A stretch of 64,000 nt of DNA from Sepioteuthis lessoniana (lineage: Eukaryota; Mollusca; Cephalopoda; Myopsida; Loliginidae): positions 58,627,070-58,691,069 of the forward strand of contig OY757939.1 in assembly GCA_963585895.1 (NCBI GenBank), in the 5' to 3' direction. Of the stretch, positions 1 through 9,414 are shown piece after piece. The position numbers and the translations under genes are program-made. Position 1 is the first letter of the stretch; each line of letters opens with the position of its first letter. The notes below the pieces were generated by a model. The model was not told where the DNA came from and made no database searches. It was given only the letters and a program-made list of their open reading frames with translations.

Positions 1-44
1 GTCCTGATGATGGTTCAGTAGAACCGAAACGTTATAGTGTCGAC
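1..44 (+). ncRNA. hammerhead ribozyme motif (PLE type), at window edge
   Basis: The core CTGATGA is at 4-10. A 5-bp stem II (GGTTC 12-16 with GAACC 21-25) closes on an AGTA loop, followed by GAAA at 26-29. A short stem III leads to the expected cleavage triplet GTC at 39-41, and GTC 1-3 can pair with GAC 42-44 as the start of stem I. One extra U sits between the core and stem II. From memory this form is common in hammerheads of Penelope-like elements. The upstream half of stem I lies outside the window. The next 65 bases resemble the flank of the motif at 39034-39076 on the opposite strand. Confidence 0.6.
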
Positions 45-128
45 TTTGTCTCTCTGTAAACCTCTCCTACTTGGATTACCTTTTCAATTTTTCTTTACAA
101 ACTGTCAGATTACAATCCATTCTTTTCT
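45..128 (+). mobile_element. PLE terminal-repeat fragment downstream of hammerhead
   Basis: This stretch follows the hammerhead and matches, in reverse orientation, the sequence beyond the hammerhead at 38985-39040. Both contain CTACTTGGATTACCTT followed by CAATTTTTCTTT. The repetition shows a dispersed element. The hammerhead association suggests a Penelope-like terminal repeat. Confidence 0.5.
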
Positions 129-131
129 TCC

Positions 132-178
<47 letters not shown>
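129..178. repeat. (TA)n(TG)n microsatellite
   Basis: An AT-dinucleotide run passes directly into a TG run. Reading frames through it (YIYI, CVCV) are artefacts. Confidence 0.95.
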
Positions 179-180
<2 letters not shown>

Positions 181-239
181 ATACATATATGCATTTTCTA
201 TGTCTTTTCTTATTTCAAATTTACGTTATAGACGTATGT

Positions 240-470
240 AGAAAATTATTATAGCCTTACATCTTAAAACCCATTCAATTCCCAAATCCAAATTTCGAAA
301 AATTCTACTTGAAAACACCACTATAATCGCACGTGAAATTGATAAGCTACAACTACGAATCCAAGAAGCCCTACATATAAAAAAAAGTATCAATAAAATT
401 AATTTTGAAAATAGCGACAATGTTTTGAAGGTCTTAACTCTACAACTCATTTTAGACAGCTTAAAATGCA
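240..470 (+). pseudogene. Penelope-like element ORF, C-terminal fragment
   Basis: Reading the plus strand from about 252 gives a conceptual peptide containing HLKTHSIPKSK, then RKILLENTTII, then EIDKLQLRIQEALHIKK. From memory this resembles the C-terminal end of the GIY-YIG endonuclease region of Penelope-like polymerases, where an ILEALYI-type helix is typical. A related peptide is encoded on the minus strand at 28900-29085 and another on the plus strand at 28324-28450. Only the last 60 or so codons remain and the reverse transcriptase domain is absent, so this is a dead fragment. The family assignment is by motif resemblance. Confidence 0.55.
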
Positions 471-493
471 CCTTATAGTTTCTAGCTCCATAG

Positions 494-536
494 CCTTACA
501 TCTTAAAACCCATTCAATTCCCAAATCCAGATATAC

Positions 537-537
<1 letters not shown>
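494..537 (+). repeat. second copy of PLE C-terminal segment
   Basis: Bases 494-537 repeat 252-296 almost exactly (starting ATAGCCTTACATC). The copy then runs into a (TA)n(TG)n tract where the first copy continues into coding sequence. This is a local direct duplication of about 43 bp. Confidence 0.75.
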
Positions 538-585
<48 letters not shown>

Positions 586-625
586 TGTGTGTGTGTGTGT
601 CTGTGTGTGTTTGAGTGTGTATCTA
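535..625. repeat. (TA)n(TG)n microsatellite
   Basis: A TA run is followed by an imperfect TG run with a few TC interruptions. Confidence 0.95.
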
Positions 626-673
626 CATACATATATATGTGTTTTGTATGCTTTTTCTAATTTTGAATTTACG

Positions 674-776
<103 letters not shown>

Positions 777-778
777 AC

Positions 779-840
779 TTGATTGGGTTTTCATGGCATA
801 TCAACCATTTTTGGTTATTTGATACCAAATCCGGCTTTTA
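779..840 (-). repeat. shared SINE 3' tail module
   Basis: In reverse complement this reads as the common tail: a TTTGG...ATCAAATAACC stretch, then GGTTGATATGCCAT and AAAACCC. The same tail follows several different SINE bodies in this window. Confidence 0.7.
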
Positions 841-904
841 CGTATATATTTGATTTATGATTTGTAAATACATTTTGTAGATACACACAGTTAAATAGTC
901 GAAT

Positions 905-1055
905 AGTTCTATTCTCCCAAATCTTTTGCATCACAGGAGCCTAACCATTAGATTGTTTGATGTAATATCAAGGACACTCGTTCGTGGGGTCTTATCCCTC
1001 TGAAGAGATGCACTCAGTTTGTTCTACTGCCCCAGCCAACTGAGCTAGAGAGATA
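905..1055 (-). repeat. tRNA-related SINE, family D (partial)
   Basis: On the minus strand the element starts with TAGCTCAGTTGGCTGG, a good pol III A-box. The family D body follows (GTAGAACAAACTGAGTGC, GTAAGACC-like, GAGTGTCCTTGATAT, CAAACAATCTAATGG). Family D recurs many times in this window on both strands. Confidence 0.7.
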
Positions 1056-1061
1056 CGAGGT

Positions 1062-1090
1062 TCGTTCAAAAAGTTCTAAGTCCCAGTCAG
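1062..1090. repeat. mariner-like terminal repeat (isolated)
   Basis: The sequence TACGAGGTTCGTTCAAAA begins with the same TA-CGAGG end as the two mariner families found elsewhere here. No matching far end or transposase was recognised, so it may be a solo end. Confidence 0.4.
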
Positions 1091-1299
1091 GAAGAAGAGT
1101 CATAGCTGAACATTCTAAATGAGATCTTGGGGTAAGCAAACTGTCTGCAAGTTAGGTCTAAAAAATAGTGAGGACAGAGAACAAGCAGAAAATGATTGAA
1201 ATATCCAGAATGCATATGACTCTCTGATTCTTTCTGAGTAAACCTTAGAGCTTTTTCAATGACCCTCGTTGGGTTTGTTTCCTCAGACCAGAACAATGG

Positions 1300-1450
1300 C
1301 GACTCCAGTGAAAATCAAACTCACAAACACTAGTCCGCTAGTCCAGCTCAATAACTCTGCGCGGCATCCAATCACATCATTAACGGATGATGCAAAAATG
1401 AACCATATAAATATAGGGTGTCTCAATATACATGGGGCCCGGGTGACTGC
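1300..1450 (+). pseudogene. possible LINE endonuclease N-terminus
   Basis: The conceptual peptide contains NHINIGCLNIHG, which resembles the opening beta strand of LINE-type apurinic endonuclease domains (a hydrophobic run then N-x-x-G/S). It breaks down after a (TAA)n run near 1465. With only about 50 plausible residues this is weak evidence. It could be chance. Confidence 0.25.
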
Positions 1451-1565
1451 TAATAACTCTACTACTAATAATAATAATAATGAGTTCTTTTTTATTTCAG
1501 ATTTGAAAATAGTATACTATAACAACTATTAATCCTCGATTACAATGCCTTCGACAAGGAGGAGT

Positions 1566-1802
1566 GGGGGTGTCCTCGTGGTGTAATTGTTAAAGCGATG
1601 GACTGCGGAATCGTAGTACGCGAGTTCGTACTCCAGTCACGCTATTATGTTCACTTTCGGGAAAATACCCTTGGGAAAGGTATGAACCCCCTTATCCTCC
1701 CAGCTATGGATTAAATAGTACCACTACTGTTCTTCAATAAAGAATGGCTTTGGCATTAAATAGCCTACAAAGGTTGATATGCCATTAAACAAAGCAACCA
1801 AG
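1566..1802 (+). repeat. tRNA-derived SINE, family B
   Basis: The family B start (GTCCTCGTGGTGTAATTG) holds an A-box-like stretch. The B-box-like GAGTTCGTACTCCAGTC follows, then the conserved body (TTACGTTCACTTTCGG type) and the shared GGTTGATATGCCATTAAAC tail with ACCAA repeats. Length is about 235 bp, like the other full copies here. Confidence 0.85.
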
Positions 1803-1968
1803 GTGTAGTATAGAGCGCTACTCCTTTCTCTGGATTGCTCCACTTTCCATTGATCCTTACTTATCATGCTGAGTATTAAGCAAGGAGGTATCAAGTGGTG
1901 TGACTCGACCTGGTATTGAGCCCCAGTCTCCCAGACCATTGGTGAACATTGTAACCATTATACCATGA
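1797..1968 (-). repeat. tRNA-derived SINE, family C (truncated)
   Basis: In reverse orientation it matches the family C body, with AAGCAAGGAGGTATCAAG and the GACCATTGG...GAACA region. The A-box end and the far 3' end are eroded. It directly abuts the tail of the preceding family B copy. Confidence 0.75.
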
Positions 1969-1969
1969 A

Positions 1970-2550
1970 TGTATAAATATGGACTTGATCAGAAATCTTC
2001 CCAGTACAACCTTTCAGATAATGTTAGAAAAATTCCAGAAGAGCATTTGTTTTCTGAACTCTTGATTGCTTGTGCAGTCAGTCAAGTGTATGTATTTCGC
2101 CAACACTTCTGCCTCGGCAGAGTGCGGCGCAAGGTCAATTTTTAAACCTAGTCGTTGTGTGTGTGGGGGGGGGGTTGGAGTGATTTTCGATTTCACTAAT
2201 GGTTATTTTTCCTCTTTTTGAGTGTGTGAGGTATGTTTTGGGGATTTTTTCGTGTGTGTGTGTGTATGTGTGGTAGTGTTTGAAATTTAAAAACATATCA
2301 AATATCAAAGAGGGGTAAAGCAGACTAAGGTAAACACACTCTAAAAAAAGAAAGGAAGACCTCTATATAAATCAATAAACAACTGAAAATCATTCAAACT
2401 GCAAGCAAGAGTGAGTTCAAGTCTCATTGAGAACCCCATTAGCAAGGCTTTGTGCCACATATGTTCTCTGACGAAAGCAATATGCTGGAAACATACACGT
2501 ATGTAAGAACAGAATAGATAAAAATACAAATCTCTTCGTGGACCAACCTA
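1970..2550. other. no gene; low-complexity and old repeat traces
   Basis: There is a G/T-rich stretch at 2160-2280. Near 2400-2460 a GAGTTCAAGTCTCATTGAG stretch resembles a B-box of an old tRNA-derived SINE. Nothing else was recognised. Confidence 0.4.
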
Positions 2551-2553
2551 TTT

Positions 2554-2555
<2 letters not shown>

Positions 2556-2587
<32 letters not shown>
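2556..2587. repeat. (TA)n microsatellite
   Basis: Pure TA dinucleotide run. Confidence 0.9.
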
Positions 2588-2589
<2 letters not shown>

Positions 2590-2590
<1 letters not shown>

Positions 2591-3005
2591 TCCCAGTCAG
2601 TCATGTGTAACACGTCATTTTGAAGTCTTTGAAAAGAACCTGGAACTTAGAAAATGGTTCCATATAAACAAACGTCAATAAACTGACGCTTTCTAATGGT
2701 ATTTTGGTTTAGATGTTTGTCTCTTAGAGTTGTGGCGTTGAACTGAATCAAAGCTGTATATTCAAAGGCGCCTTGCATATTGCAATAATTAAGACGCTAA
2801 CAGTAAATTACAAGTGAGTTCAATTCTCACTAAGTGTCCCATAGTCCTGGCTTTTTTGACACAAGTTAGATAATCTCAGTAAATAACAAGGTAATTCACT
2901 GGCAGAACATAGCTACTGAGTTTGATCATAACTGAGTGTTGTATTTCGAACCAGGTGCTCACTGCAGATGAGAAATAATTAGGAGCATTATCTTCTCTTG
3001 GAGTA
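2590..3005. other. unassigned; possible old tRNA-SINE trace
   Basis: At 2810-2880 GTGAGTTCAATTCTCAC followed by TAAGTGTCCCATAGT resembles the B-box and downstream part of an old SINE also hinted at near 20540 and 50960. No reading frame of interest is visible. Confidence 0.35.
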
Positions 3006-3043
<38 letters not shown>

Positions 3044-3238
3044 CGAAGGAAAATCTTGAGATTAATACAAAATGTTAAGATAGATGTAAACAAACTAAAG
3101 AAAGAAAGAAAAGAAATAAAGAAAAAAGAAAGGAAGAAAGGAAAAAAGAAAGAAAGAAAGAAACAGAATATAGAGATCTACAGGAATTGCCGCAATCGAT
3201 TGATATCAAGACGTACGAAATGGCGAAGGGAGGAGGAA

Positions 3239-3292
<54 letters not shown>

Positions 3293-3346
3293 CGAAGGAG
3301 AATCATGAGATTAATACAAAATGTTAAGATAGATGTAAACAAACTA

Positions 3347-3378
<32 letters not shown>

Positions 3379-3455
3379 AACAGAATATAGGGATCTACAG
3401 GAATTGCCTCAATCGATTGATATCAAGACGTACGAAATGGCGAAGGGAGGAGGAA

Positions 3456-3513
<58 letters not shown>

Positions 3514-3552
3514 GTGAATTGACTGGGATTGATACAGAGATATAAAGACTGG

Positions 3553-3587
<35 letters not shown>

Positions 3588-3680
3588 GTGAATTGACTGG
3601 GATTGATACAGAGATATAAAGACTGGGATAGATAGATAGATAGATGTGAACAGAATGTTGAGGTGAATACAATTTTTATA

Positions 3681-3724
<44 letters not shown>

Positions 3725-3730
3725 ATGAAA
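3006..3730. repeat. composite GATA/GAAA satellite
   Basis: Several (GATA)n and (GAAA)n blocks alternate with unique-looking spacers that are themselves duplicated. A spacer with ATCGAAGGA, GAGATTAATACAAAATG and CAGAATATAG is present near 3043-3240 and again near 3290-3455. A shorter spacer with GTGAATTGACTGGGATTG occurs at about 3514 and 3588. The array therefore has a higher-order structure, probably from unequal exchange or replication slippage. Confidence 0.85.
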
Positions 3731-3734
3731 TAAA

Positions 3735-4150
3735 TATTCCTGAAGAAATTAATCTCTTACCTGCCGATCTCAAATATATTCGCATTTATATTCTGGTAAA
3801 AAAAATCTGAGGCAGAAGACGTCAGCTCCCCCCCCCCAGACACACACATCTCACTGAAACTAGCATCAAATTATTCATAATTTGAAGCCTCCTGTTGTTT
3901 CTCATACCCTCATCAGCAAAGTGTGCTTTTCAACCTTGCACATCTGCATTTCACATCCGGCACACCTGGTACGCGAGAGGGTTAAAGGAAACCTCCGATT
4001 ATAAAACCTTCTACTTTCTTAGCTAATAATAATAATAATAATAATAATAATAGAATTAAAATGGTATTGGGAAAGAGAGCAACCCGATTGCCTGTCCATC
4101 TGGATGAGCCAAACAGAAAATTCTAACGAGTTGTCCCTATTTATCTGTTT
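3735..4150. other. no gene; short (TAA)n run
   Basis: Nothing recognisable apart from a C-homopolymer near 3828 and a (TAA)n run at 4024-4052. The latter may be a target-type repeat for the adjacent R4/Dong-like LINE. Confidence 0.5.
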
Positions 4151-5250
4151 ATTCATTATTATTTACTTCTATTCGAGTTTTTCATACCAACGTTAGCCGA
4201 TGGTTTCTCACTGGACCTTGTGTGACAGCAAGCCACCTTAAGTCTCTAGGACTCTTCTCAGTATTTTGGCCGATCTCAATAAAGATGTAGCTTGGAGAGT
4301 CTCCTCTCGTCCTCATATTCCCAAGTCCACCAGTCTCTTTATCGATCCTTTGGTGACTGTACCAAGAGAATCAATTACAATTGGTTACAACCGCCCCTTT
4401 CATATTCCACAGTTTTTTCCTCATTTACCAAATCCTCCGCTCGAGCAGGATATGACACAGAGTCAATTTTTAAGCAGAGTATAACAGGTTTGAATACAGA
4501 GTTTACCTTCTCCTAGACTAGTTGCCTCACCAATGCTGAAGAACTCAGTCTGTCTTACTATTTACCCATAGCTGGAGGGAGAATAATTGGATTCCTACCT
4601 TTCGCAAAGGTATTAGTGCTATGTGAAATGCAATCAGTCTCGTCTAGGATTTGAACTCGCGTCGCCGTGTCCATTTCCTACGACGATAACCATTACACCA
4701 CGGGCACAGTTTTTTCAATTCCCAAGTAAGGTCCAGGCACTTATCCTTCTTTTCCTTTTCTTTCAATTTTACACTGCGGTCAGCCAGGACAGCCAAGTCC
4801 ACAATTCGGCAAGCTCTTTTTTTTTTCCTTTGATTATTACTAGGTCTGGTCGTCTGGCTGAGATTCGATAATCTGTTTGTATCTCAAAATCCTAGAGGAG
4901 TTTGTGAATCTCATTCTCCAGTACAGATTTTGGATTGTGCAAATACCATTTGTTCGTCTGGTTAAATTTTAATTTCCTGCTCAAATCCCTGTGGTTCATC
5001 TTGCCCATCTTGTCGTGTCTGGAGTTATACTCTTTCTCTGCTAGTTTACTGTATTCGCTTATTACATTATTAATTGTTTCGTCTCTATCAACATATAACC
5101 TACATCTGCTGTCTTTTTGCGTCTTATCAATTCTTGCTTTAATATGATTGGTCCTTATGGCGTTGTTTTGAGCAGCTATTCGAAAAGATTTTCCCTTTTT
5201 TAGCCACGTCCACGTTTTCTTGCAAGAGATTTCCTTTTTTTTTTGGTACT
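4150..5250 (-). pseudogene. R4/Dong-like LINE 3' half (restriction-like endonuclease), split by a SINE
   Basis: The minus strand from 5250 downwards encodes peptide pieces of a non-LTR retrotransposon C-terminus: KTWTWL, then NNAIRTNHIKARIDKTQ, then a decayed zinc finger, then NKWYLHNP and RRPDLVII. RRPD...VDFAVP is the PD-(D/E)XK-type signature of restriction-like endonuclease LINEs. The zinc finger has lost two Cys and the His (CRLY...NNVISEYS). Stops and frameshifts are frequent. A family A SINE sits inside at 4420-4707. The 3' end lies by an ATTATT run near 4150. The placement in the R4/Dong group is from memory of the family. Confidence 0.65.
4420..4707 (-). repeat. tRNA-derived SINE, family A, inside LINE
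   Basis: In reverse complement it starts GTGCCCGTGGTGTAATGG (A-box) with GAGTTCAAATCCT as B-box, and ends in the GAGCGGAGG...TAAAT region. The sequence CACAGTTTTTTC is present on both sides (4408-4419 and 4705-4716). That is a target-site duplication of 9-12 bp, since the first three bases could belong to the SINE. It interrupts the LINE remnant. Confidence 0.85.
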
Positions 5251-5402
5251 GCTAATCCACTTAACACTTTGTAAGTACTTTGCTAACTTTACCATAGACA
5301 CTAAAAGAAAGCAGCGGAAAACGTTAAAAAAATTACTGAGGTGGGATGGAAAAGAAATTTGGTGAGATAAAAGAAAGGAGGAAAGAAAGCCAGAAAACTA
5401 AG

Positions 5403-5404
5403 GC

Positions 5405-5439
<35 letters not shown>

Positions 5440-5530
5440 GAGAGAAACTAAAAGAGAGAGAAAGAAATAGAGAGATAGAAGAGAAAATAAACTAAGAAAA
5501 AGTGAGGAAGAAAGAGAGAAATAATAAAAC
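5403..5530. repeat. (GA)n-rich purine tract
   Basis: Imperfect GA dinucleotides with AAAG interruptions. Confidence 0.9.
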
Positions 5531-5671
5531 TGTGTGTGAAAGAACACACACAGAGAGGGGGGACTAAAAATAAAAGAAAAAAGTGAAACAAAAACTTAGA
5601 AAAAAAAAGAAAGATTTGTTTGGTCGGTTGGTTAGTTGTGCTTTATTGTACATCAAGCCTTGTTCAATGCT

Positions 5672-5675
<4 letters not shown>

Positions 5676-5729
<54 letters not shown>
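5676..5729. repeat. (TA)n microsatellite
   Basis: TA run abutting the left end of a mariner copy. This is consistent with mariner using a TA target. Confidence 0.95.
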
Positions 5730-5730
<1 letters not shown>

Positions 5731-5732
<2 letters not shown>

Positions 5733-6629
5733 GAGGTGCATACGATAAGTTTCCAGACTTTTTTCGTATGGGTAATTTCATTGATAGTACACACATGAAA
5801 CTCTAGTCCCCTTCGAAGTAATATCCTCCGGCTGCAATGCTATTGCTGTACCGTTCCAACAACTTCTTCAAGGCCCCATGGAATTCCTCTTGTGTGAGCG
5901 TGTCAATAACCTTCGTCACGGCCTCTTTCACCTCCTCAATTGTCTCAAAACGATGACAGCCTCTGAGCTTATGGAATAAGCAAAAGTCACGGAGAACTAG
6001 ATCTCGGCTATAGGGAGGCTGTGGAACTGTCTTGATGCTCATTTGAGTCAAATAGTCTGTGACGAGGATGGAGTTGTGGACTGGTGTATTGCCCTGGTGG
6101 AAATGCCACTGACCCGATTTGAAGAGTGCTGGCCTCTTCCCTAGGAATCTCTTCCTGAACTCCCTTAAAACCTCAACATACTAACCCTAACCCTTTGGCC
6201 AATCAACTCTGGTCTATTGACTTCCTTACTCCTCGCACACCTCTCATCATCCCTCACAGACTCTCTGCCTTCCTTTAATCTCTTATACCACTCGAAAACT
6301 GATGCTCGCTTCATGCAAGATGGTCGAAATGCAGTCTGAAGCATTCCAAACGTTTCTGTAGCATTTTTTCCAAGTTTAAAAGAGAATGTTATTGCATATC
6401 GTTCTTCTAAAGTGTCAGATTGCATTTTTGAAACTCACCAGCTGTGACAATCAGGCTTTAGTAGGGTGTATTCCAATTGCTGCTGTAGCTGTTCATTCAA
6501 ACCTGAAATCATAGAAATTGGTCAGTTATTTCATAAGATGTATAGCAATAACATAGTGAAATTTCAAGAGTCTACGACAATTTTAAATACCCATACGAAA
6601 AAAGTCTTGAAACTTATTGTATGCCCCTC

Positions 6630-6631
<2 letters not shown>
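5731..6631 (-). mobile_element. mariner element, internally deleted copy 1
   Basis: Inverted ends of about 40 bp (ACGAGGTGCATACGATAAG at the left, its complement with minor changes at the right) flank two broken transposase pieces on the minus strand. The N-terminal piece (6425-6165) has the helix-turn-helix region LEERYAITFSFKLGKNATET and FEWYKRLKEGRESV. The C-terminal piece (about 6110-5803) has the QxNxPVH motif. In better copies this is QDNAPVH, and 34 residues separate its Asp from the Asp of CDFWLF, so the family is DD34D mariner. In this copy QDN is changed to QGN and CDF to RDF, so both remaining acidic positions need checking. The middle of the transposase, including the first catalytic Asp, is missing. 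The junction carries CCCTAA-type repeats near 6182-6194. Confidence 0.85.

Positions 6632-6717
<86 letters not shown>
6630..6717. repeat. (TA)n(TG)n microsatellite
   Basis: TA run followed by TG run at the right end of the mariner copy. Confidence 0.95.
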
Positions 6718-6718
<1 letters not shown>

Positions 6719-7077
6719 AGGTTTTTTTGGGGTAACATTTCTAAACGAGCGAGTGCTCATTCGTTTGCACACAAATGACTTCAAGTATTGCTATTTATTG
6801 CTTGCACACAGTTAAATGCTTTGCAGAATTGCTATCAAGCACTAATAGACCAACTTGCACATAGATGGTTTCAAGTATATACTGTTCTATAAGTAACCCA
6901 TGCACTGAGCCGAAAAGTTCTCAGCCTAACTAAACCCAAAGGCATAAAACGAAATCCCTCGGCTATTATATGACAGATATGGTCCTATCTATGGGTCAAA
7001 TAAATCTATTTGACATTTAAACTGTGTACTTTGGCAAAACTAAATTGTTTGAAATAGAACTGTTTTTACTATTAACT
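6718..7077. repeat. family D 3' end and satellite-related sequence
   Basis: GGTCCTATCTATGGGTCAAA and the downstream AACTGTGTACTT and TTGTTTGAAATAGAACTG stretches match the 3' half of family D elsewhere. Motifs near 6765-6860 (GCACACAGTTAAATG, TTTCAAGTAT) match the dispersed satellite-like unit seen at 56560-56890. Confidence 0.6.
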
Positions 7078-7520
7078 GCGCGCAGACAAATGTCTGATGT
7101 TTTAGATGATACATAGCAATGCCTGAAAAAATAATGCTCTGTGCAAATAAATGTCTAATGTTTTAAGTGGTGCTTAGCAATGCCCGAAAGCATTATGCTG
7201 TGCGTAAACAAATGTTTGATGTTTTAAGTGATACATGGCAATATCTGAAAATATTATGCTGTGTGTAAACAAATGTCTGATGTTTTAAGTGATACGTAGC
7301 AATGCCTGAAAACTTTATGCTGAGTGCAAACAAATGCCTGATGTTTTGAGTGATACATAGCAATGCCCGAAAACATTATGCTGTTTGCAAACAAATGTTT
7401 GATGCTTTAAGTGATACATATCAATGTCTGAAAATATTACTCTGTGCGTAAACAAATGTCTGATGTTTTAAGTGATACATAGCAATGCTTGAAAACATTA
7501 TGCTGTTTGCAAACAAATGA
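7078..7520. repeat. 61-bp tandem minisatellite, about 7 units
   Basis: Seven head-to-tail units of about 61 bp are readable. Each has AAACAAATGTCTGATGTTTT, AAGTGATACATAGCAATG and AACATTATGCTG in that order. Units differ by scattered substitutions. The same building blocks (GTGCAAACAAATGA) appear dispersed in the last 5 kb of the window. Confidence 0.9.
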
Positions 7521-7781
7521 TTAATAGTAAATGGAATTGTTTTCATTCGATTCATACCAATAGTGAATATCTATTTTAAAACTTTATCGGCATTGAATGT
7601 CCCACCGAGATTGACATGCCGTAAAAGAAACAAACATTAAGCAATATTCAAACAAATGATAATTAGTAAATGGAATTATTCGTATAGGATAGAAATAACC
7701 TAATCCATTTTAACTGTGTAAAAAAATGGGCTCGGGCTCGTTTAAAATTGTCACCTGCTATATTTTTAGAAATAGAAATTT

Positions 7782-7945
7782 AATATATATGTAAAAAAAG
7801 GTTTTGGCATCAAATAATCTACAATGGTTGATATGCCATAAAACCCAACGAAACCAAATCATATATATTTAATATATATGTATAAAAAGGATTTGGTATT
7901 AAATAACCAACGATGGTTGATATGCCATAAAACTAAACAAAACCA
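7782..7945 (+). repeat. tandem pair of shared SINE tail modules
   Basis: Two consecutive copies of about 78 bp each contain TTTAATATATATGTA and then the common tail (GGTTGATATGCCATAAAAC). The pair points to local tandem duplication of a 3' tail rather than two insertions. Confidence 0.75.
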
Positions 7946-8089
7946 AATTGACCGAATTGAGCTGGAGACGCTTTGCTGGAGATAAGTGACCGCAAATTTC
8001 CCAATATCCAAATGATATGCTAAAACTGTTACCCCTGGGCTATTTAGCCGTATTTTTATTATGGGATGCCACAGGTATAGGCAAAAGTT

Positions 8090-8225
8090 TTGAGCAATGG
8101 ATAAATAGTAGGGTAAACATGGGTTCTTGATCTTTGGTTAGACAATCTGGCTAGGAGAAGGAAAACTCTGAATTCAAATCAGCTTCACACCGTTTAAAAA
8201 TTGACCGGCTTGTGTTAATACTCAG
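8090..8225 (+). repeat. SINE family A, 3' fragment
   Basis: AAATAGTAGGGTAAAC, GGTTCTTGATC, GGAGAAGGAAAACTCTGAAT and AAAAATTGACC follow the order of the family A 3' half, with much divergence. Confidence 0.65.
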
Positions 8226-8540
8226 ACATTATTTATTACTGGGACTCAAAGCTGCTGAATTTGTTCAAAGAATTCAGGTGGTGAATATCTTAGAGTGTAT
8301 TTTAAAGTTCAGTTTTTTTTGTATAAAACATGACACTGTAAGAATGTAAAATCAATGAAAACAAATATGGTGCCCACAGATCGTGAGAAGAAGTAAAGAA
8401 TATGTTTATAAGCATTATTTAGGCATCTATGGGTAAAATACATCGAAATGAAAATTATTGGTATTGAATAGTAATTACTTGAAATGTAATTATGTATAAA
8501 TTATTTGAATTAAAGTTAGTTACCGAAAGCTTTATTCATT
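8226..8540. other. no recognised feature
   Basis: AT-rich sequence. No reading frame or repeat was recognised. Confidence 0.5.
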
Positions 8541-8544
8541 TAAA

Positions 8545-9055
8545 ATTATTGGCGTTTCTCTGGAGTCTGAGTGATAGCACGTCTCTCAAAATCTCCTGGA
8601 CTCAGTATTTTGAGCGATCTTGATAATGCTATTGTTTGGATGCTATTGTTTTTTAGATCTTCCTATCCCTTTGGCAAACATTAGGGAATGGTTCTGAGTG
8701 CACCATATACGATTGGTATAACCCTCACCTTCACGTTCCATAGCTGTTTTTAGTTGTCTGTCATAGCCTAAGAACTTATCTCCCTTTTTGCTTTCTTTGA
8801 TTTTCACTCTATGGTCCACCGGGACAGCAAAGTCCACTATTCGGCAGGTTCTCTTTTTTTTCTTTTTTGACAATTATTCGGTCTAGTCTTCTGGCCTGGA
8901 TTAGATGATCTGCTTGCATCTCGAAATCCCAGAGAATTTTCAGCTCCCATTCTCCTAGACAGATTCTGGGTTGTACGAATACCATTTTGTTCGCATGGTC
9001 AAATTTCAATTTCTAGCACAATTTCCAGCAGATCACCTTCCCCACCGTGTATATT
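8545..9055 (-). pseudogene. R4/Dong-like LINE 3' fragment
   Basis: The minus strand encodes, in order, FDHANK, LWDFEMQADHLIQARR, and then in another frame RTCRIVDFAVPVDHRVKIKES, the core of a restriction-like endonuclease domain. The PD pair of the active site is changed (RRLD) and a frameshift separates the two pieces. The following 3' region includes the GGACTCAGTATTTTGAGCG stretch shared with the other copies of this LINE. Zinc finger and reverse transcriptase are absent, so it is a 5'-truncated dead copy. Confidence 0.7.
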
Positions 9056-9059
9056 ATAA

Positions 9060-9347
9060 TCCTATTTACCAACCCCTCCGCTCAGGCAGGTTATGACACA
9101 AGGTCAATTTTTAAGCGGAGTTTAACAGGTTTCAATTCAGTTTTCCTTCTCCTAGACTAGTTGCCTCATCAAGGCTGAAGAACTCAGTCTGTCCTACTAT
9201 TTACCCATAGCTGGAAGGAGAATAATTCGATTCATACCTTTCCAAAGGGTATTAGTGCTATGTGAAATGCAATCAGTCTTGTCCAGGATTTGAACTCGTG
9301 TCACCGTGTCCATTTCCTACGAGGATAACCATTACACCACGGGCACT
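9060..9347 (-). repeat. tRNA-derived SINE, family A
   Basis: A full-length reverse-oriented copy ending in GATAACCATTACACCACGGG, the complement of the A-box end. Flanks TGTATATTATAAT (left) and TGTATATATTATAAT (right) look like an imperfect target duplication. Confidence 0.85.
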
Positions 9348-9414
9348 TCCAATATGTATATATTATAATTATAATTATTATTATTATTATTAGTTAATGA
9401 AATGTTGTAATTAC

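Noticed and set aside
1087-1296. 69-codon minus-strand frame as a gene
   Set aside because: No motif. It lies next to a mariner-like end and may be transposon interior.
3006-3730. CRISPR-like array (regular repeats with spacers)
   Set aside because: Repeats are tetranucleotide runs of variable length and the spacers are duplicated. This is a eukaryotic satellite.
4266-4516. Overlapping plus-strand frames of 72-74 codons
   Set aside because: Antisense to the R4/Dong-like LINE remnant and running into a reverse SINE.
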